Source of the DNA: Paenibacillus sp. FSL H7-0331
GTDB taxonomy: Bacteria; Bacillota; Bacilli; Paenibacillales; NBRC-103111
Assembly (NCBI RefSeq): GCF_001956045.1
Contig: NZ_MRTH01000001.1
Span: 124,001 to 188,000 of the forward strand
Length of the DNA stretch: 64,000 bases
Reading direction: 5' to 3'
Shown here: positions 52,866-60,190 of the stretch, in pieces
Layout: each line of letters begins with the position of its first letter
Position numbering within the stretch: the stretch's first letter is position 1
Notes under the pieces: model-generated
What the model was told of the DNA's origin: nothing
Databases searched by the model: none
Seen by the model: only the letters and a program-made list of their open reading frames with translations
Translations under genes and position numbers: made by a program

Positions 52866-52902
52866 AAAAAAGACCTGACCATGCTGCTGACGGTCAGGTC
52901 TT
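52866..52902 (-). terminator. Terminator of the qcrABC operon
   Basis: Minus strand AAGACCTGACC and GGTCAGGTCTT form a perfect 11-bp stem followed by TTTTC. It lies 8 bp beyond the qcrC stop and overlaps the region in front of ypjA. Confidence 0.92.
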
Positions 52903-52909
52903 GGAAATA

Positions 52910-53791
52910 TTATGATTTTTGTTTACTTAGCCATTCCGCTAATTTGGTGATGTCTGCTTCAGTGAGGCCTTTTTTGATATTATCATCATATTGTGCGCCC
53001 ATGTTGCCGACACCTTTTTTGATAATTCCCAAAATCGCTTCCTGATTGTGCTTGTCTCCTACACCACGAAGTGCGGGGATACCGGAAGCAGGAATTCCTT
53101 TAAGCTCAGCACCGTGACAAGTTACACAAGTCGCCTTCTTGTAGATCTCTGCTCCTGGATCATCTGCTGCTACAATAGCAACAGCAGTTGCCGTTTTCTT
53201 CGTGCTTGGAGCAGGAAGACCTGCACTTTTGGCTGCATGCATTTCTTCTTCGCGTTTGATGTGCTCAGGAATAATATTTTTTTCCTTCAATTCGTGCTCA
53301 TAATGAGTCCATGATACGACTGTCAAATACGTACATGCTACCAAAGTTAGTACCATCAAGGTTGAAGCAATCGGACGTCTGTAAAAGCGTCTTTCTTTAC
53401 CTGTGTCCAGAAAAGGAGCAATAATCAATCCACCGAACATGATGCCCGGAACAATAACTGTACCGAACACGACGAATTGATCGGATGTATATGGGTACTT
53501 CAGCAATTGGTACATGAATAAGAAATACCAGTCGGGCATTGGAATAAACTGGGTATTAGTTGGATCTGCCGGATAACCAAGCGGTGCTGCTTCCGTCATA
53601 ACCAATACCAATATACCTACCAAAACAACGACCGCAACCATCCATTCCTTCAGAAGAAAGTTTGGAATAAACACTTCCGATTTTCCCGGATAAGCGGAAA
53701 AGTCGGGTTGCGGCAAACGTGAAGTCTTAGCGCGTACTCGTGAATCACCTACATAAACAATTTTCTCGTCAGAATTGTGACCATGTGCCAC
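52910..53791 (-). CDS. qcrC: Menaquinol:cytochrome c reductase subunit QcrC (cyt b subunit IV fused to cytochrome c)
   Basis: A 293-residue subunit of the b6/c1-type complex. The N-terminal half has three or four membrane segments (WMVAVVVLVGILVLVM, then FMYQLLKYPYTSDQFVVFG, and IASTLMVLTLVACTYLTV) and matches subunit IV of cytochrome b6f. The C-terminal domain (about 215-293) is a cytochrome c with heme motif CVTCH and a likely Met ligand in VGNMGAQYD. It transfers electrons to cytochrome c on the outer face. Last gene of the qcr operon. Confidence 0.96.
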   Translation of the reverse strand: MAHGHNSDEKIVYVGDSRVRAKTSRLPQPDFSAYPGKSEVFIPNFLLKEWMVAVVVLVGILVLVMTEAAPLGYPADPTNTQFIPMPDWYFLFMYQLLKYPYTSDQFVVFGTVIVPGIMFGGLIIAPFLDTGKERRFYRRPIASTLMVLTLVACTYLTVVSWTHYEHELKEKNIIPEHIKREEEMHAAKSAGLPAPSTKKTATAVAIVAADDPGAEIYKKATCVTCHGAELKGIPASGIPALRGVGDKHNQEAILGIIKKGVGNMGAQYDDNIKKGLTEADITKLAEWLSKQKS

Positions 53792-53806
53792 TTTTCACAC
53801 CTCCTT

Positions 53807-54478
53807 CTATAACGGACCGGAAATTCCTTGCTTACGAATCATAAAGAAATGTCCTGCCAATAGGGCAAGCAATGCACCTGGCAAGAAGAACACGTGAAGT
53901 GCAAAGAAACGGGTTAATGTTTGCGCACCAACAATTTCTCCACCTTGCAGGAATGTTTTGACATAATCACCGATATATGGTGCGGAAGCGGCGATTTTGA
54001 TACCTACTTGTGTAGCAAAGTAAGCTTTGTTATCCCAAGGCAGCAGGTACCCGGTGAAACCAAGGCCCAGCATAACCAGGAATATCATCATGCCCACTAC
54101 CCAGTTCATTTCGCGAGGTGCCTTGTAGGAACCCGTAAAGAATACGCGAAGAGTATGTAAAAACATCATGACGATAACAAGACTTGCCCCCCAGTGATGC
54201 ATACCCCGTACAATAACGCCAAAAGCGACTTTGTGTTGGAGGTAGTCAACGCTGGCATAAGCATTGATAATATCTGGAACATAATACATGGTTAAGAACA
54301 TACCGGACAGGATTTGAATAACTGTGATAAAAAACGTCAATCCACCGAAGCAATAGACGAATGCAGAAAAGTGATGCGCCGGATTAACGTGCTCCGGTAC
54401 CTCATGGTCGGCCACATCTCTCCACATCGGCGTGATATCCAGACGCTCATCAATCCAGTTATACATATTTTTAAACAT
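53807..54478 (-). CDS. qcrB: Menaquinol:cytochrome c reductase cytochrome b6 subunit QcrB
   Basis: A 223-residue cytochrome b6 with four membrane segments. Heme-ligating histidines are visible in GMHHWGASLVIVMMFLHTLR and in FFALHVFFLPG. The short form without subunit IV, followed by qcrC, is the Firmicutes arrangement. 15-16 bp separate it from both neighbours, indicating one operon. Confidence 0.96.
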   Translation of the reverse strand: MFKNMYNWIDERLDITPMWRDVADHEVPEHVNPAHHFSAFVYCFGGLTFFITVIQILSGMFLTMYYVPDIINAYASVDYLQHKVAFGVIVRGMHHWGASLVIVMMFLHTLRVFFTGSYKAPREMNWVVGMMIFLVMLGLGFTGYLLPWDNKAYFATQVGIKIAASAPYIGDYVKTFLQGGEIVGAQTLTRFFALHVFFLPGALLALLAGHFFMIRKQGISGPL

Positions 54479-54494
54479 CTGATGCTACGCCTCC

Positions 54495-55043
54495 TTATTG
54501 TACCCTTTTGTTCGGACCAAGCTGGCCTACGTAAACAAAGCCGTTTTCCGTTTTGAGCGCATACTGGTCAAGCGGCAATGGGGCAACAGCAAGGTTCTTA
54601 CCGTCAGCCGTGTAGTGCGCGCCATGGCAAGGACAGTAGTACTGATCCTTATAGGCCGGATTGGAATTCCAGTCAACCGTACAACCCAAGTGCTTACAGG
54701 TTGGATTCAATGCGAAAATGTTACCGGCTTTGTCTTTGGAAATCCAGGCCTCAAGTTCCGGATCACTTTCCCACCAACCGTCGACCTGATGGACTTTGAA
54801 TTTGAAAGATGCTGGTGTTTCTGTAATCTTTGCAGCCTCTACTACCTTTACCCAAGCGGCTTCCGTCTTTGGTTGAAGGACAGGATCGACAGCAAAACGA
54901 AGCATAGGAACGATCATTCCAGCGCCCATGAATGCTCCGGCTCCACCAAGGGTATAAGAAAGAAATTGTCTGCGAGACATCTCGCGACGCTTGACCGCCG
55001 AACCACCTTGGTGATGCCCATCCTGATTATTGTGCTCACTCAC
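54495..55043 (-). CDS. qcrA: Menaquinol:cytochrome c reductase Rieske iron-sulfur subunit QcrA
   Basis: A 182-residue Rieske protein. The N-terminus has a twin-arginine-like motif MSRRQFLSYTLGGAGAFM that serves as signal and anchor. The 2Fe-2S ligands are in CKHLGCTVDW and YYCPCHGAHY. It accepts electrons from menaquinol at the outer face and passes them to the cytochrome c domain of QcrC. First gene of the operon, with AAGGAGG upstream and a good promoter at 55118-55146. Confidence 0.97.
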   Translation of the reverse strand: MSEHNNQDGHHQGGSAVKRREMSRRQFLSYTLGGAGAFMGAGMIVPMLRFAVDPVLQPKTEAAWVKVVEAAKITETPASFKFKVHQVDGWWESDPELEAWISKDKAGNIFALNPTCKHLGCTVDWNSNPAYKDQYYCPCHGAHYTADGKNLAVAPLPLDQYALKTENGFVYVGQLGPNKRVQ

Positions 55044-55073
55044 TCGTGTTCTACCTCCTTTTGCAACTATATC

Positions 55074-55087
55074 ATGTCGTTCGACAT
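55074..55087. promoter_or_regulatory. Operator-like dyad in the qcrA leader
   Basis: ATGTCG and CGACAT are perfect inverted repeats separated by TT, about 30 bp downstream of the qcr -10 box and 30 bp upstream of qcrA. It could bind a repressor; it is not a Rex site (TTGTGA-type). Confidence 0.35.
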
Positions 55088-55117
55088 TACTTTACAACAC
55101 ATACTAGGACATTATTA

Positions 55118-55146
55118 ATAATAGCTTACGAGTCAAGGTGCGTCAA
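55118..55146 (-). promoter_or_regulatory. Sigma-A promoter of the qcrABC operon
   Basis: TTGACG (55146-55141) and TATTAT (55123-55118) are separated by exactly 17 bases on the minus strand, 75 bp before the qcrA start codon. Confidence 0.75.
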
Positions 55147-55283
55147 GAATTTTGCCTGCATTTTCAGACCCCTAAAGCTTGTCCTTACAATAACTTTTAA
55201 CGAATTTGTCACATCTCGTCACACATTTGAAATCGAACACTGCATACATAGAATTAACAAAATTGCCACTGATCATACACAAA

Positions 55284-55724
55284 TTATTCTTGATTCTTGC
55301 CAGCCCACAGAAGCATCAGTTGTTCCGCTATTCGTTTCTTCTCCACGGGGAGCGATTCCGTTAATAAATCGGGCGTCAACGTGAACGCAAGATCCGCATT
55401 GGACTGTGTTAATACGTCAGCAAGCTCCACTTTCGCACTCACTACAATGACAAAAGCAAATCCGTTTGTTTTGAGTTGTGCGCAGACCGCGTTCACCTGC
55501 TCCAGTCCACTATCTTCATTAACATAATGCAGTGCCGGATACGTCAGGACCCTGCCCTTGTAGGGAATTTCGAACAAATCCAGGGCATCCCTCAGATCCT
55601 CTAACGCGCAGGTTGCTTCCCATGGCTGCTCGGCTCCTGTAATTCCCGTAACAGGCAGTAGGCACGTATCCACATATGGACGCAAATCTTCCCATGTTTT
55701 TTCATTGACATCACTGAATTTCAT
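55284..55724 (-). CDS. ypiF: YpiF-like DUF2487 protein
   Basis: A 146-residue soluble protein of unknown role. It starts MKFSDVNEKTWEDLRPYVDT with CLLPVTGITGAEQPWEAT and has the beta/alpha pattern of a small Rossmann-like fold. DUF2487 protein YpiF precedes qcrA in Bacillus, and this gene has the same place, 240 bp before qcrA. That gap includes the qcr promoter, so it is transcribed separately or with read-through. Confidence 0.82.
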   Translation of the reverse strand: MKFSDVNEKTWEDLRPYVDTCLLPVTGITGAEQPWEATCALEDLRDALDLFEIPYKGRVLTYPALHYVNEDSGLEQVNAVCAQLKTNGFAFVIVVSAKVELADVLTQSNADLAFTLTPDLLTESLPVEKKRIAEQLMLLWAGKNQE

Positions 55725-55812
55725 TTTGGTTCCCCCTAATTCGTTAACAATTCCTTATGTATTTTCGTAGAAAACGACTTCGTAATCACGCACATTGTTC
55801 CAGTTTAACATA

Positions 55813-55846
55813 GAAAAAGAGACATATGAATGAAATTCACATGTCT
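55813..55846 (-). terminator. Terminator after the IDEAL gene
   Basis: Minus strand AGACATGTGAAT pairs with ATTCATATGTCT (one wobble), three-base loop, followed by CTTTTTC. It lies about 40 bp after the IDEAL gene stop. Confidence 0.8.
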
Positions 55847-55887
55847 TTAACCGGTTGCCATCGATTAGGCCCTAAGGGGCAGTGTTA

Positions 55888-56076
55888 TTATCCAAGCGCA
55901 TAGAGCGATTTTAGTTCTGTGGTGAGAGTCAGGAAGGTCTCTTCATCCCCTTTAGCCAAAGCTAAATCAATCTCTTTGTACAAATGTTGCTCCTTATATT
56001 TGCGGATGGATTCGTCCAGCACCATCTCGGCAAACAAGCCCAGCATCTTATCGTTGGAAATATTCATTTTGCCCAT
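55888..56076 (-). CDS. Stand-alone IDEAL domain protein, 62 residues
   Basis: The ATG at 56076 has GGAGG eight bases upstream; the frame opens at a TTG that would overlap this site. The protein MGKMNISNDKMLGLFAEMVL continues with DESIRKYKEQHLYKEIDLAL and ends in an acidic-helical segment; this is the IDEAL domain (named after a conserved Ile-Asp-Glu-Ala-Leu; here IDLAL). In Bacillus the YpiB protein in this genomic spot carries an N-terminal UPF0302 domain plus IDEAL; here only the IDEAL part is present. Function probably protein-protein interaction. Confidence 0.82.
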   Translation of the reverse strand: MGKMNISNDKMLGLFAEMVLDESIRKYKEQHLYKEIDLALAKGDEETFLTLTTELKSLYALG

Positions 56077-56122
56077 AGAACCTACCTCCAAACTGGGTCG
56101 CTTCAGATTTGTATAGAGAATA

Positions 56123-56638
56123 CTAAGGTTTCACCTGCAAACGGTATTCATTGCCTCTGATCACGTAGCTTTCCATCGTACGCTGCATACGAAGCAGGTC
56201 AGCCTCTACAAGCTCGCGTACTACCTTGGCGGGCGAGCCAAGCGATAGCGTACGGGATGGAATGTGCTTATTCTCGGTGACCAACGATCCCGCCCCTACT
56301 AAAGCATATTCATCAATCACCGCGCCGTTAAGTACAATAGCCCCCATACCAATTAATGTGCCTTTACCTATGCTGCAACCATGGATGATTGCTGCATGTC
56401 CGACCGAGACTTCTTCCCCGATCAGCAATGGCTGGTCAACATTCACATGCCCGATACAGCCATCCTGAATGTTGCTTTTGCGTCCGATCCGGATCGGGGC
56501 CAAATCACCGCGAAGAACCGTGTTGAACCAGATCGTGGCTTCTGCCTCAATGATGACATCTCCTATGATTTGAACACCCTCTGCCAGAAATGCGGTCGGA
56601 TGCACCTGAGGAAAAATTCCGTTATAACTATGCAGCAA
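56123..56638 (-). CDS. Gamma-class carbonic anhydrase-like hexapeptide protein
   Basis: A 171-residue left-handed beta helix built of hexapeptide repeats (e.g. VIIEAEATIWFNTVLRG, LIGMGAIVLNGAVIDEYAL). The three zinc-binding histidines of gamma carbonic anhydrases are visible in GCIGHVNV and GHAAIIHGCSIG. The start is a TTG at 56638 with AGGAG nine bases upstream. Proteins of this type (YrdA, PaaY, YtoA) may or may not be active carbonic anhydrases. It adjoins an unknown gene upstream, with a gap of about 50 bp. Confidence 0.9.
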   Translation of the reverse strand: MLHSYNGIFPQVHPTAFLAEGVQIIGDVIIEAEATIWFNTVLRGDLAPIRIGRKSNIQDGCIGHVNVDQPLLIGEEVSVGHAAIIHGCSIGKGTLIGMGAIVLNGAVIDEYALVGAGSLVTENKHIPSRTLSLGSPAKVVRELVEADLLRMQRTMESYVIRGNEYRLQVKP

Positions 56639-56689
56639 TTGCGTTCACTCCTCTGATCTATCGATATGGGAGTGATTTTAGCAAGCAGA

Positions 56690-57814
56690 CTATGGCTTGT
56701 CAAATGGCAGCGCAAGCAAATCCTCGTTGGCTTTGTAAATTCCTTGGATGACACTTCTCCCAAGCTTTGTTAATTGAATGACAGGGCCATGCTCATGATG
56801 CTCTCCAATCCGAATCAAGCCCAGATGCATCTGCATTTGCAATATGCGCTGTTCAAAAATAGATTCCGCCGAGTCGTAATAAAAAGGGCGGATCAAAGGG
56901 ATCAACGCAATTTTCAAGGAATCTACGGTCACCCAGGTCGAGACCAGCGTCTCCAGCCAATGCATGATTGACTGTACATTTGGAATAGCCCCTTTATACA
57001 GCCTCAGCCAAAATCGATACACCTGCAGTAAGTCCTCATGGCGATCACTCTGAACTTCTTCGAGACCTTTGGCAGTCAGAGCCAGCATCTGATTGTGCTC
57101 CGTTATCCATTCCTTGTAATAACAGTAGTCGTAAATAAACGAAAACCGGTTCGGATACTCTTTAAACATGCGGCCATATCCAAATCGCCAAGCGGTTTTA
57201 CCAACAGGCTCTTCCTTAACCGATAACCGATCCAATATCTGCTGCAAATGTCGTTTGTACATATAATGGTCAGCAGAGAGAATCACATCCTGATCTCGTA
57301 CAAAACTGAGAAAGTTGCGGATATCATCAATGATAAGCCTCTGCTCATCCCGGTATACACCAGGCTCGTCAGTTACCTGAATGTGCTGCTGAAACTGCTT
57401 GGCCAAGGCTGCACTGAATCTTTGTTTCAAATCGGCGGGCACCTGAAATACATACCGCGTATCCCTGGAATGGCCATTAAATAACCAACCGTGCTGCTTA
57501 AAGCGAGTAATCATCTCACGTGGATTCCATGCATCCTCCCCATCCTTAACAAAACGGCTCTGCTGAACCCGTGCCACCAGCTCCTCGATACTGAAAGTGC
57601 CGCGCTTGTCAAAAATCAACGAATTCAAAAAGCGGATACCCTCAATCGATAAATCGGTTACCTGACGTTCAAAAACATCTTTACGGCTGACGGTGGCAAG
57701 AATGGATTGGATCAGCTCGTTTTTGGAATGTCCGTTACAGCTGCAATTATAGGTGCCCGCGATCCGACTTAGATCGTGTATATCGGCGTAGCTTAACATG
57801 TCCGCTAAATTCAT
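56690..57814 (-). CDS. Uncharacterised 374-residue protein, possibly winged-helix, helicase-associated-like
   Basis: I do not recognise this with confidence. It starts MNLADMLSYADIHDLSRIAG; no signal peptide or membrane segment is visible. The N-terminus (about 5-45) resembles a SAP/HeH-like helix pair, with a CSCNGHSKNELIQSIL segment. A winged-helix-like part (about 60-120) has SIEGIRFLNSLIFDKRGTFS. The C-terminus (about 325-374) again looks like a winged helix (MQMHLGLIRIG, VIQLTKLGRSVIQGIY). This pattern is reminiscent of XPB/Ssl2-type helicase-associated domains without the helicase. DNA binding is an inference only. Codon use matches its neighbours. Confidence 0.7.
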   Translation of the reverse strand: MNLADMLSYADIHDLSRIAGTYNCSCNGHSKNELIQSILATVSRKDVFERQVTDLSIEGIRFLNSLIFDKRGTFSIEELVARVQQSRFVKDGEDAWNPREMITRFKQHGWLFNGHSRDTRYVFQVPADLKQRFSAALAKQFQQHIQVTDEPGVYRDEQRLIIDDIRNFLSFVRDQDVILSADHYMYKRHLQQILDRLSVKEEPVGKTAWRFGYGRMFKEYPNRFSFIYDYCYYKEWITEHNQMLALTAKGLEEVQSDRHEDLLQVYRFWLRLYKGAIPNVQSIMHWLETLVSTWVTVDSLKIALIPLIRPFYYDSAESIFEQRILQMQMHLGLIRIGEHHEHGPVIQLTKLGRSVIQGIYKANEDLLALPFDKP

Positions 57815-57915
57815 CGTGAGTACCTCCGATAATGGCTTACTACCATTATTGGAAAAAACACCATATTTAAACGTGAAAGATTAAATTTTTATACCTTGCA
57901 GCTTTGTGTTATACA

Positions 57916-57946
57916 GCAAAAAGACTGCCGAATCAGCTCAGCAGTC
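57916..57946 (-). terminator. Terminator after the histidine phosphatase gene
   Basis: Minus strand GACTGC pairs with GCAGTC, stem extended by GA/TC-type pairs, followed by TTTTTGC. It lies 7 bp beyond the stop codon. Confidence 0.85.
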
Positions 57947-57952
57947 CTATCT

Positions 57953-58555
57953 CTACATATTATTTAATTTATCCAAGTGGGCTGTACAGTTCAATAAGTG
58001 ACAATTCCACACCGCATCTGCTGTAAGCTCCATTACGGTCATAGAGGTGTTGCTTAAATGAGAGGCTACGGGCTCGCCCATAATCCGCTCCAGCACCGGG
58101 GCTATGTAGCCTCCATGGCTAACAACCAGAATTCGTTTCCCACGCTGTGCTTGCTCCAGATCAGCAAAAAATGAAAACCATCTTTCCAATAAGGCCTCAT
58201 CAGTCTCAAGCCCCAGCTCCTGCTCTCTCCAGCTTTCACCAAATCGTGAAATTCGATCCTCCAAAGTGGTCCCTTCCAGCTGTCCAAAATGCCTTTCTCT
58301 CAGACGAGAGTCTTCACCAAGGAAAGGAACTCCTGTTATATTAGAGATCGTTTGCGCCGTTTGCCTCGCCCTGATCAAGTCACTGGACATGATTCCATCC
58401 CAAAGCTCAGATTTCAGTCGATGCGCCAAAAGCTCTGCTTGTTCAATACCAACGGCTGCAAGCTCTGTATCCATTTGTCCCTGCATCCTGCCCGCAATAT
58501 TCCATTCTGTCGTCCCGTGACGAATCAATCCTACTGTAATCAATGTAGTTGTCAC
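57953..58555 (-). CDS. Histidine phosphatase superfamily protein (phosphoglycerate mutase-like)
   Basis: A 200-residue cytosolic phosphatase. The catalytic RHG is in VGLIRHGTTEWN (about residue 13), the acid residue in SRLRERHFGQLEG, and the second His in LVVSHGGYIAPVLE. Sequences of this kind are annotated as PhoE, GpmB or CobC-like; substrate cannot be predicted. It has its own terminator. Confidence 0.9.
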   Translation of the reverse strand: MTTTLITVGLIRHGTTEWNIAGRMQGQMDTELAAVGIEQAELLAHRLKSELWDGIMSSDLIRARQTAQTISNITGVPFLGEDSRLRERHFGQLEGTTLEDRISRFGESWREQELGLETDEALLERWFSFFADLEQAQRGKRILVVSHGGYIAPVLERIMGEPVASHLSNTSMTVMELTADAVWNCHLLNCTAHLDKLNNM

Positions 58556-58576
58556 TCTCTTTCTATTCCGATTATC

Positions 58577-58598
58577 TAAAAAAGCCCCTAAGGGGCCT
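58577..58598 (-). terminator. Terminator after the sigma/anti-sigma operon
   Basis: Minus strand GCCCCTTAGGGGC hairpin (58584-58596) followed by TTTTTT. It lies about 12 bp after the anti-sigma stop codon. Confidence 0.92.
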
Positions 58599-58608
58599 CA
58601 GCTTCAAA

Positions 58609-59241
58609 CTACGATTTGGTTCTGGAAAACCAGTTCATCGTCAATAACGTACAAGTCAGTCCCAAAAGCGATAAGAAAAGCAGATAATCCTTGTAAGTAT
58701 GAATCGGACCTACCTGGTACATGAACGGTTCACTAAAACCCTTTAGGCTTGCTACTGCAGAAGGCATTGTACGTACATTCATGGATTCCGCCTTACCGCC
58801 TGCCACTACAACAGGATCACTCATTCTGCCTATAACGGAAGAGTCGCTAGTTAAGGCTACTGTATCTCCACTTGGCTGATTATTTATGGAGTAGACAAAT
58901 GAGAAAATGAACAATGCAAGGCAAATCGCGATCATAGCTGTCAGGTTTCGGCGCACCTTGAAGGAAAATGCATACATTTTGCCAGTGACAGGGACTCTCC
59001 ATGATTCATCCTTATAGATACGATCCATAACACTGCGTGAAATTGGAGTAGAATTAGCATACGGTTCTCCCATTTCAGCAGCACATTGAATCAGATCCGT
59101 ACTCTCTTGCCATATTTGAAACTCCGCAGCACAGCTCTCGCAATGCTTGATATGTTCGTCAACTTTGCCTCTTATGGGATCATTCGACGGCAAATCCCAG
59201 TAAGCACCGAGTAACTCTTGAATCTCTTCACATTTCATCAT
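58609..59241 (-). CDS. Zinc-finger anti-sigma factor (ECF partner)
   Basis: A 210-residue membrane protein. The N-terminal anti-sigma domain has the zinc motif HIKHCESC (H-x3-C-x2-C) at about 30-37. A membrane segment follows (about 105-125, MIAICLALFIFSFVYSI), then about 60 outer residues and a second hydrophobic stretch near the C-terminus (YLLFLSLLGLTCTLLTMNWF). Its start overlaps the sigma gene by 4 bp (ATGA), so the two are cotranslated; it should hold the sigma factor inactive until a signal at the membrane. Confidence 0.9.
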   Translation of the reverse strand: MMKCEEIQELLGAYWDLPSNDPIRGKVDEHIKHCESCAAEFQIWQESTDLIQCAAEMGEPYANSTPISRSVMDRIYKDESWRVPVTGKMYAFSFKVRRNLTAMIAICLALFIFSFVYSINNQPSGDTVALTSDSSVIGRMSDPVVVAGGKAESMNVRTMPSAVASLKGFSEPFMYQVGPIHTYKDYLLFLSLLGLTCTLLTMNWFSRTKS

Positions 59242-59828
59242 CGTTTCATCCCTTCATACTCCTCAAAGACTGGGTCAAGAAAGTAAGGTTCCAATTGAAG
59301 TTTTACACTCGCCCTTGCCCTGAACAGTAAGGATTTGACCGAACTTACGGTTTGACCGAGGATATTCGCAATCTCCTGATAATCCATCTGATCATATTCG
59401 CGCATTATGAGTGCTGAACGCTGCTTCTCTGGTAGATTATTAATGGCATCTCTTACCATCGATACTTTCTCATTCCTTAATATACTTACTTCTGGCATCG
59501 AATCGGCATCAGCATGAGGCTCAAAACCACCCTGATCCAAAGACACCTTCACATGATTATTTTTACGCAATTCGCTAAGCACGGTATTTCTAGCAATCGT
59601 ATACAGCCATGTTGAAAAAGTCGCCTCAATTTCTCGAAATGAGCTTAGGCTGCGATAGGCTTTATAAAAGGTTTCATTGCATAAGTCCTCAGCCATCGAA
59701 TCCATATGCGCGCTCTTCAACATGTGATATATAAATGCCAAGATTTTACGTTCGTAGCGTCGCATTAATTCGTCGTAAAGTTGTACGTTACCATCCTTGA
59801 TCTCTCTGATCAACTGGGAATCGGTCAT
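59238..59828 (-). CDS. ECF RNA polymerase sigma factor
   Basis: A 196-residue sigma-70 family protein with regions 2 and 4 only. Region 2: YHMLKSAHMDSMAEDLCNET and FSTWLYTIARNTVLSELRK; region 4: LPEKQRSALIMREYDQMDYQ and EIANILGQTVSSVKSLLFRA. AAGGAGGG precedes the ATG. It is the first gene of a sigma/anti-sigma operon with a possible autoregulatory promoter. I cannot assign it to a Bacillus sigma (X, W, M) by sequence alone. Confidence 0.93.
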   Translation of the reverse strand: MTDSQLIREIKDGNVQLYDELMRRYERKILAFIYHMLKSAHMDSMAEDLCNETFYKAYRSLSSFREIEATFSTWLYTIARNTVLSELRKNNHVKVSLDQGGFEPHADADSMPEVSILRNEKVSMVRDAINNLPEKQRSALIMREYDQMDYQEIANILGQTVSSVKSLLFRARASVKLQLEPYFLDPVFEEYEGMKR

Positions 59829-59880
59829 TCAATACGACCCTCCTTGTGATTCCTTGCTACCCCCAGTGATTCTTACTACA

Positions 59881-59908
59881 TTTGACTTTGCGGGAGCAAA
59901 AAAGTTGC
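59881..59908 (-). promoter_or_regulatory. Candidate autoregulated ECF promoter of the sigma operon
   Basis: GCAAC with a T run (59908-59904) and GTCAAA (59886-59881) are 17 bases apart on the minus strand, close to the GCAAC/CGTC pattern of many ECF promoters. It lies about 55 bp before the sigma start codon. Confidence 0.35.
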
Positions 59909-60001
59909 GCGTTTATTAAAAATTTTTACGGTGTAATATATATCATTCGGTAATGGTGAGCAAAATTCCTGCTTTTTCGACGACGCTTTAAAATATTTCA
60001 T

Positions 60002-60031
60002 AAAAAAAACCACCTTTTCAAAAAAAGGTGG
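60002..60031 (-). terminator. Strong intrinsic terminator shortly downstream of a consensus promoter
   Basis: Minus strand CCACCTTTT and AAAAGGTGG form a perfect 9-bp stem with a four-base loop, followed by TTTTTTTT. It lies about 50 bp beyond the start site predicted for the promoter at 60088-60116 and about 175 bp before the sigma gene. Between 59829 and 60167 I see no believable gene. Confidence 0.85.
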
Positions 60032-60087
60032 CTGCACATAGTGCAATGATTTCGGATAGGAGTGGAGAGAAACCATACTGTACTTTT

Positions 60088-60116
60088 ATTATATGTATAC
60101 GGTTACAAATTGTCAA
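60088..60116 (-). promoter_or_regulatory. Consensus sigma-A promoter between tyrA and the sigma gene
   Basis: TTGACA (60116-60111), 17 bases, TATAAT (60093-60088): a perfect match to consensus in both boxes and spacing. The transcript would run into the terminator at 60002-60031, making an RNA of about 75-80 nt unless read-through occurs. Confidence 0.85.
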
Positions 60117-60153
60117 TAGTTTTTTGAAAACGCTTTATAATTTTGTTTGAAGC

Positions 60154-60190
60154 AAAGAAAAAAAGAATTACACATGAACTGTGTAATTCT
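60154..60190 (-). terminator. tyrA terminator overlapping the tyrA stop codon
   Basis: Minus strand AGAATTACACA and TGTGTAATTCT form a perfect 11-bp stem followed by TTTTTTTC. The left arm is made of the last tyrA codons and the right arm contains the TAA stop, so the coding end and terminator are fused. Confidence 0.9.

Noticed and set aside
55074..55087. Rex operator at qcrA
   Set aside because: Rex sites are TTGTGA-N6-TCACAA-like; this dyad is ATGTCG/CGACAT.
59876..60076. 66-codon frame on the minus strand between tyrA and the sigma gene
   Set aside because: It starts five bases after the predicted transcript start without a ribosome binding site, runs through the terminator at 60002-60031, and its composition is unlike a protein.
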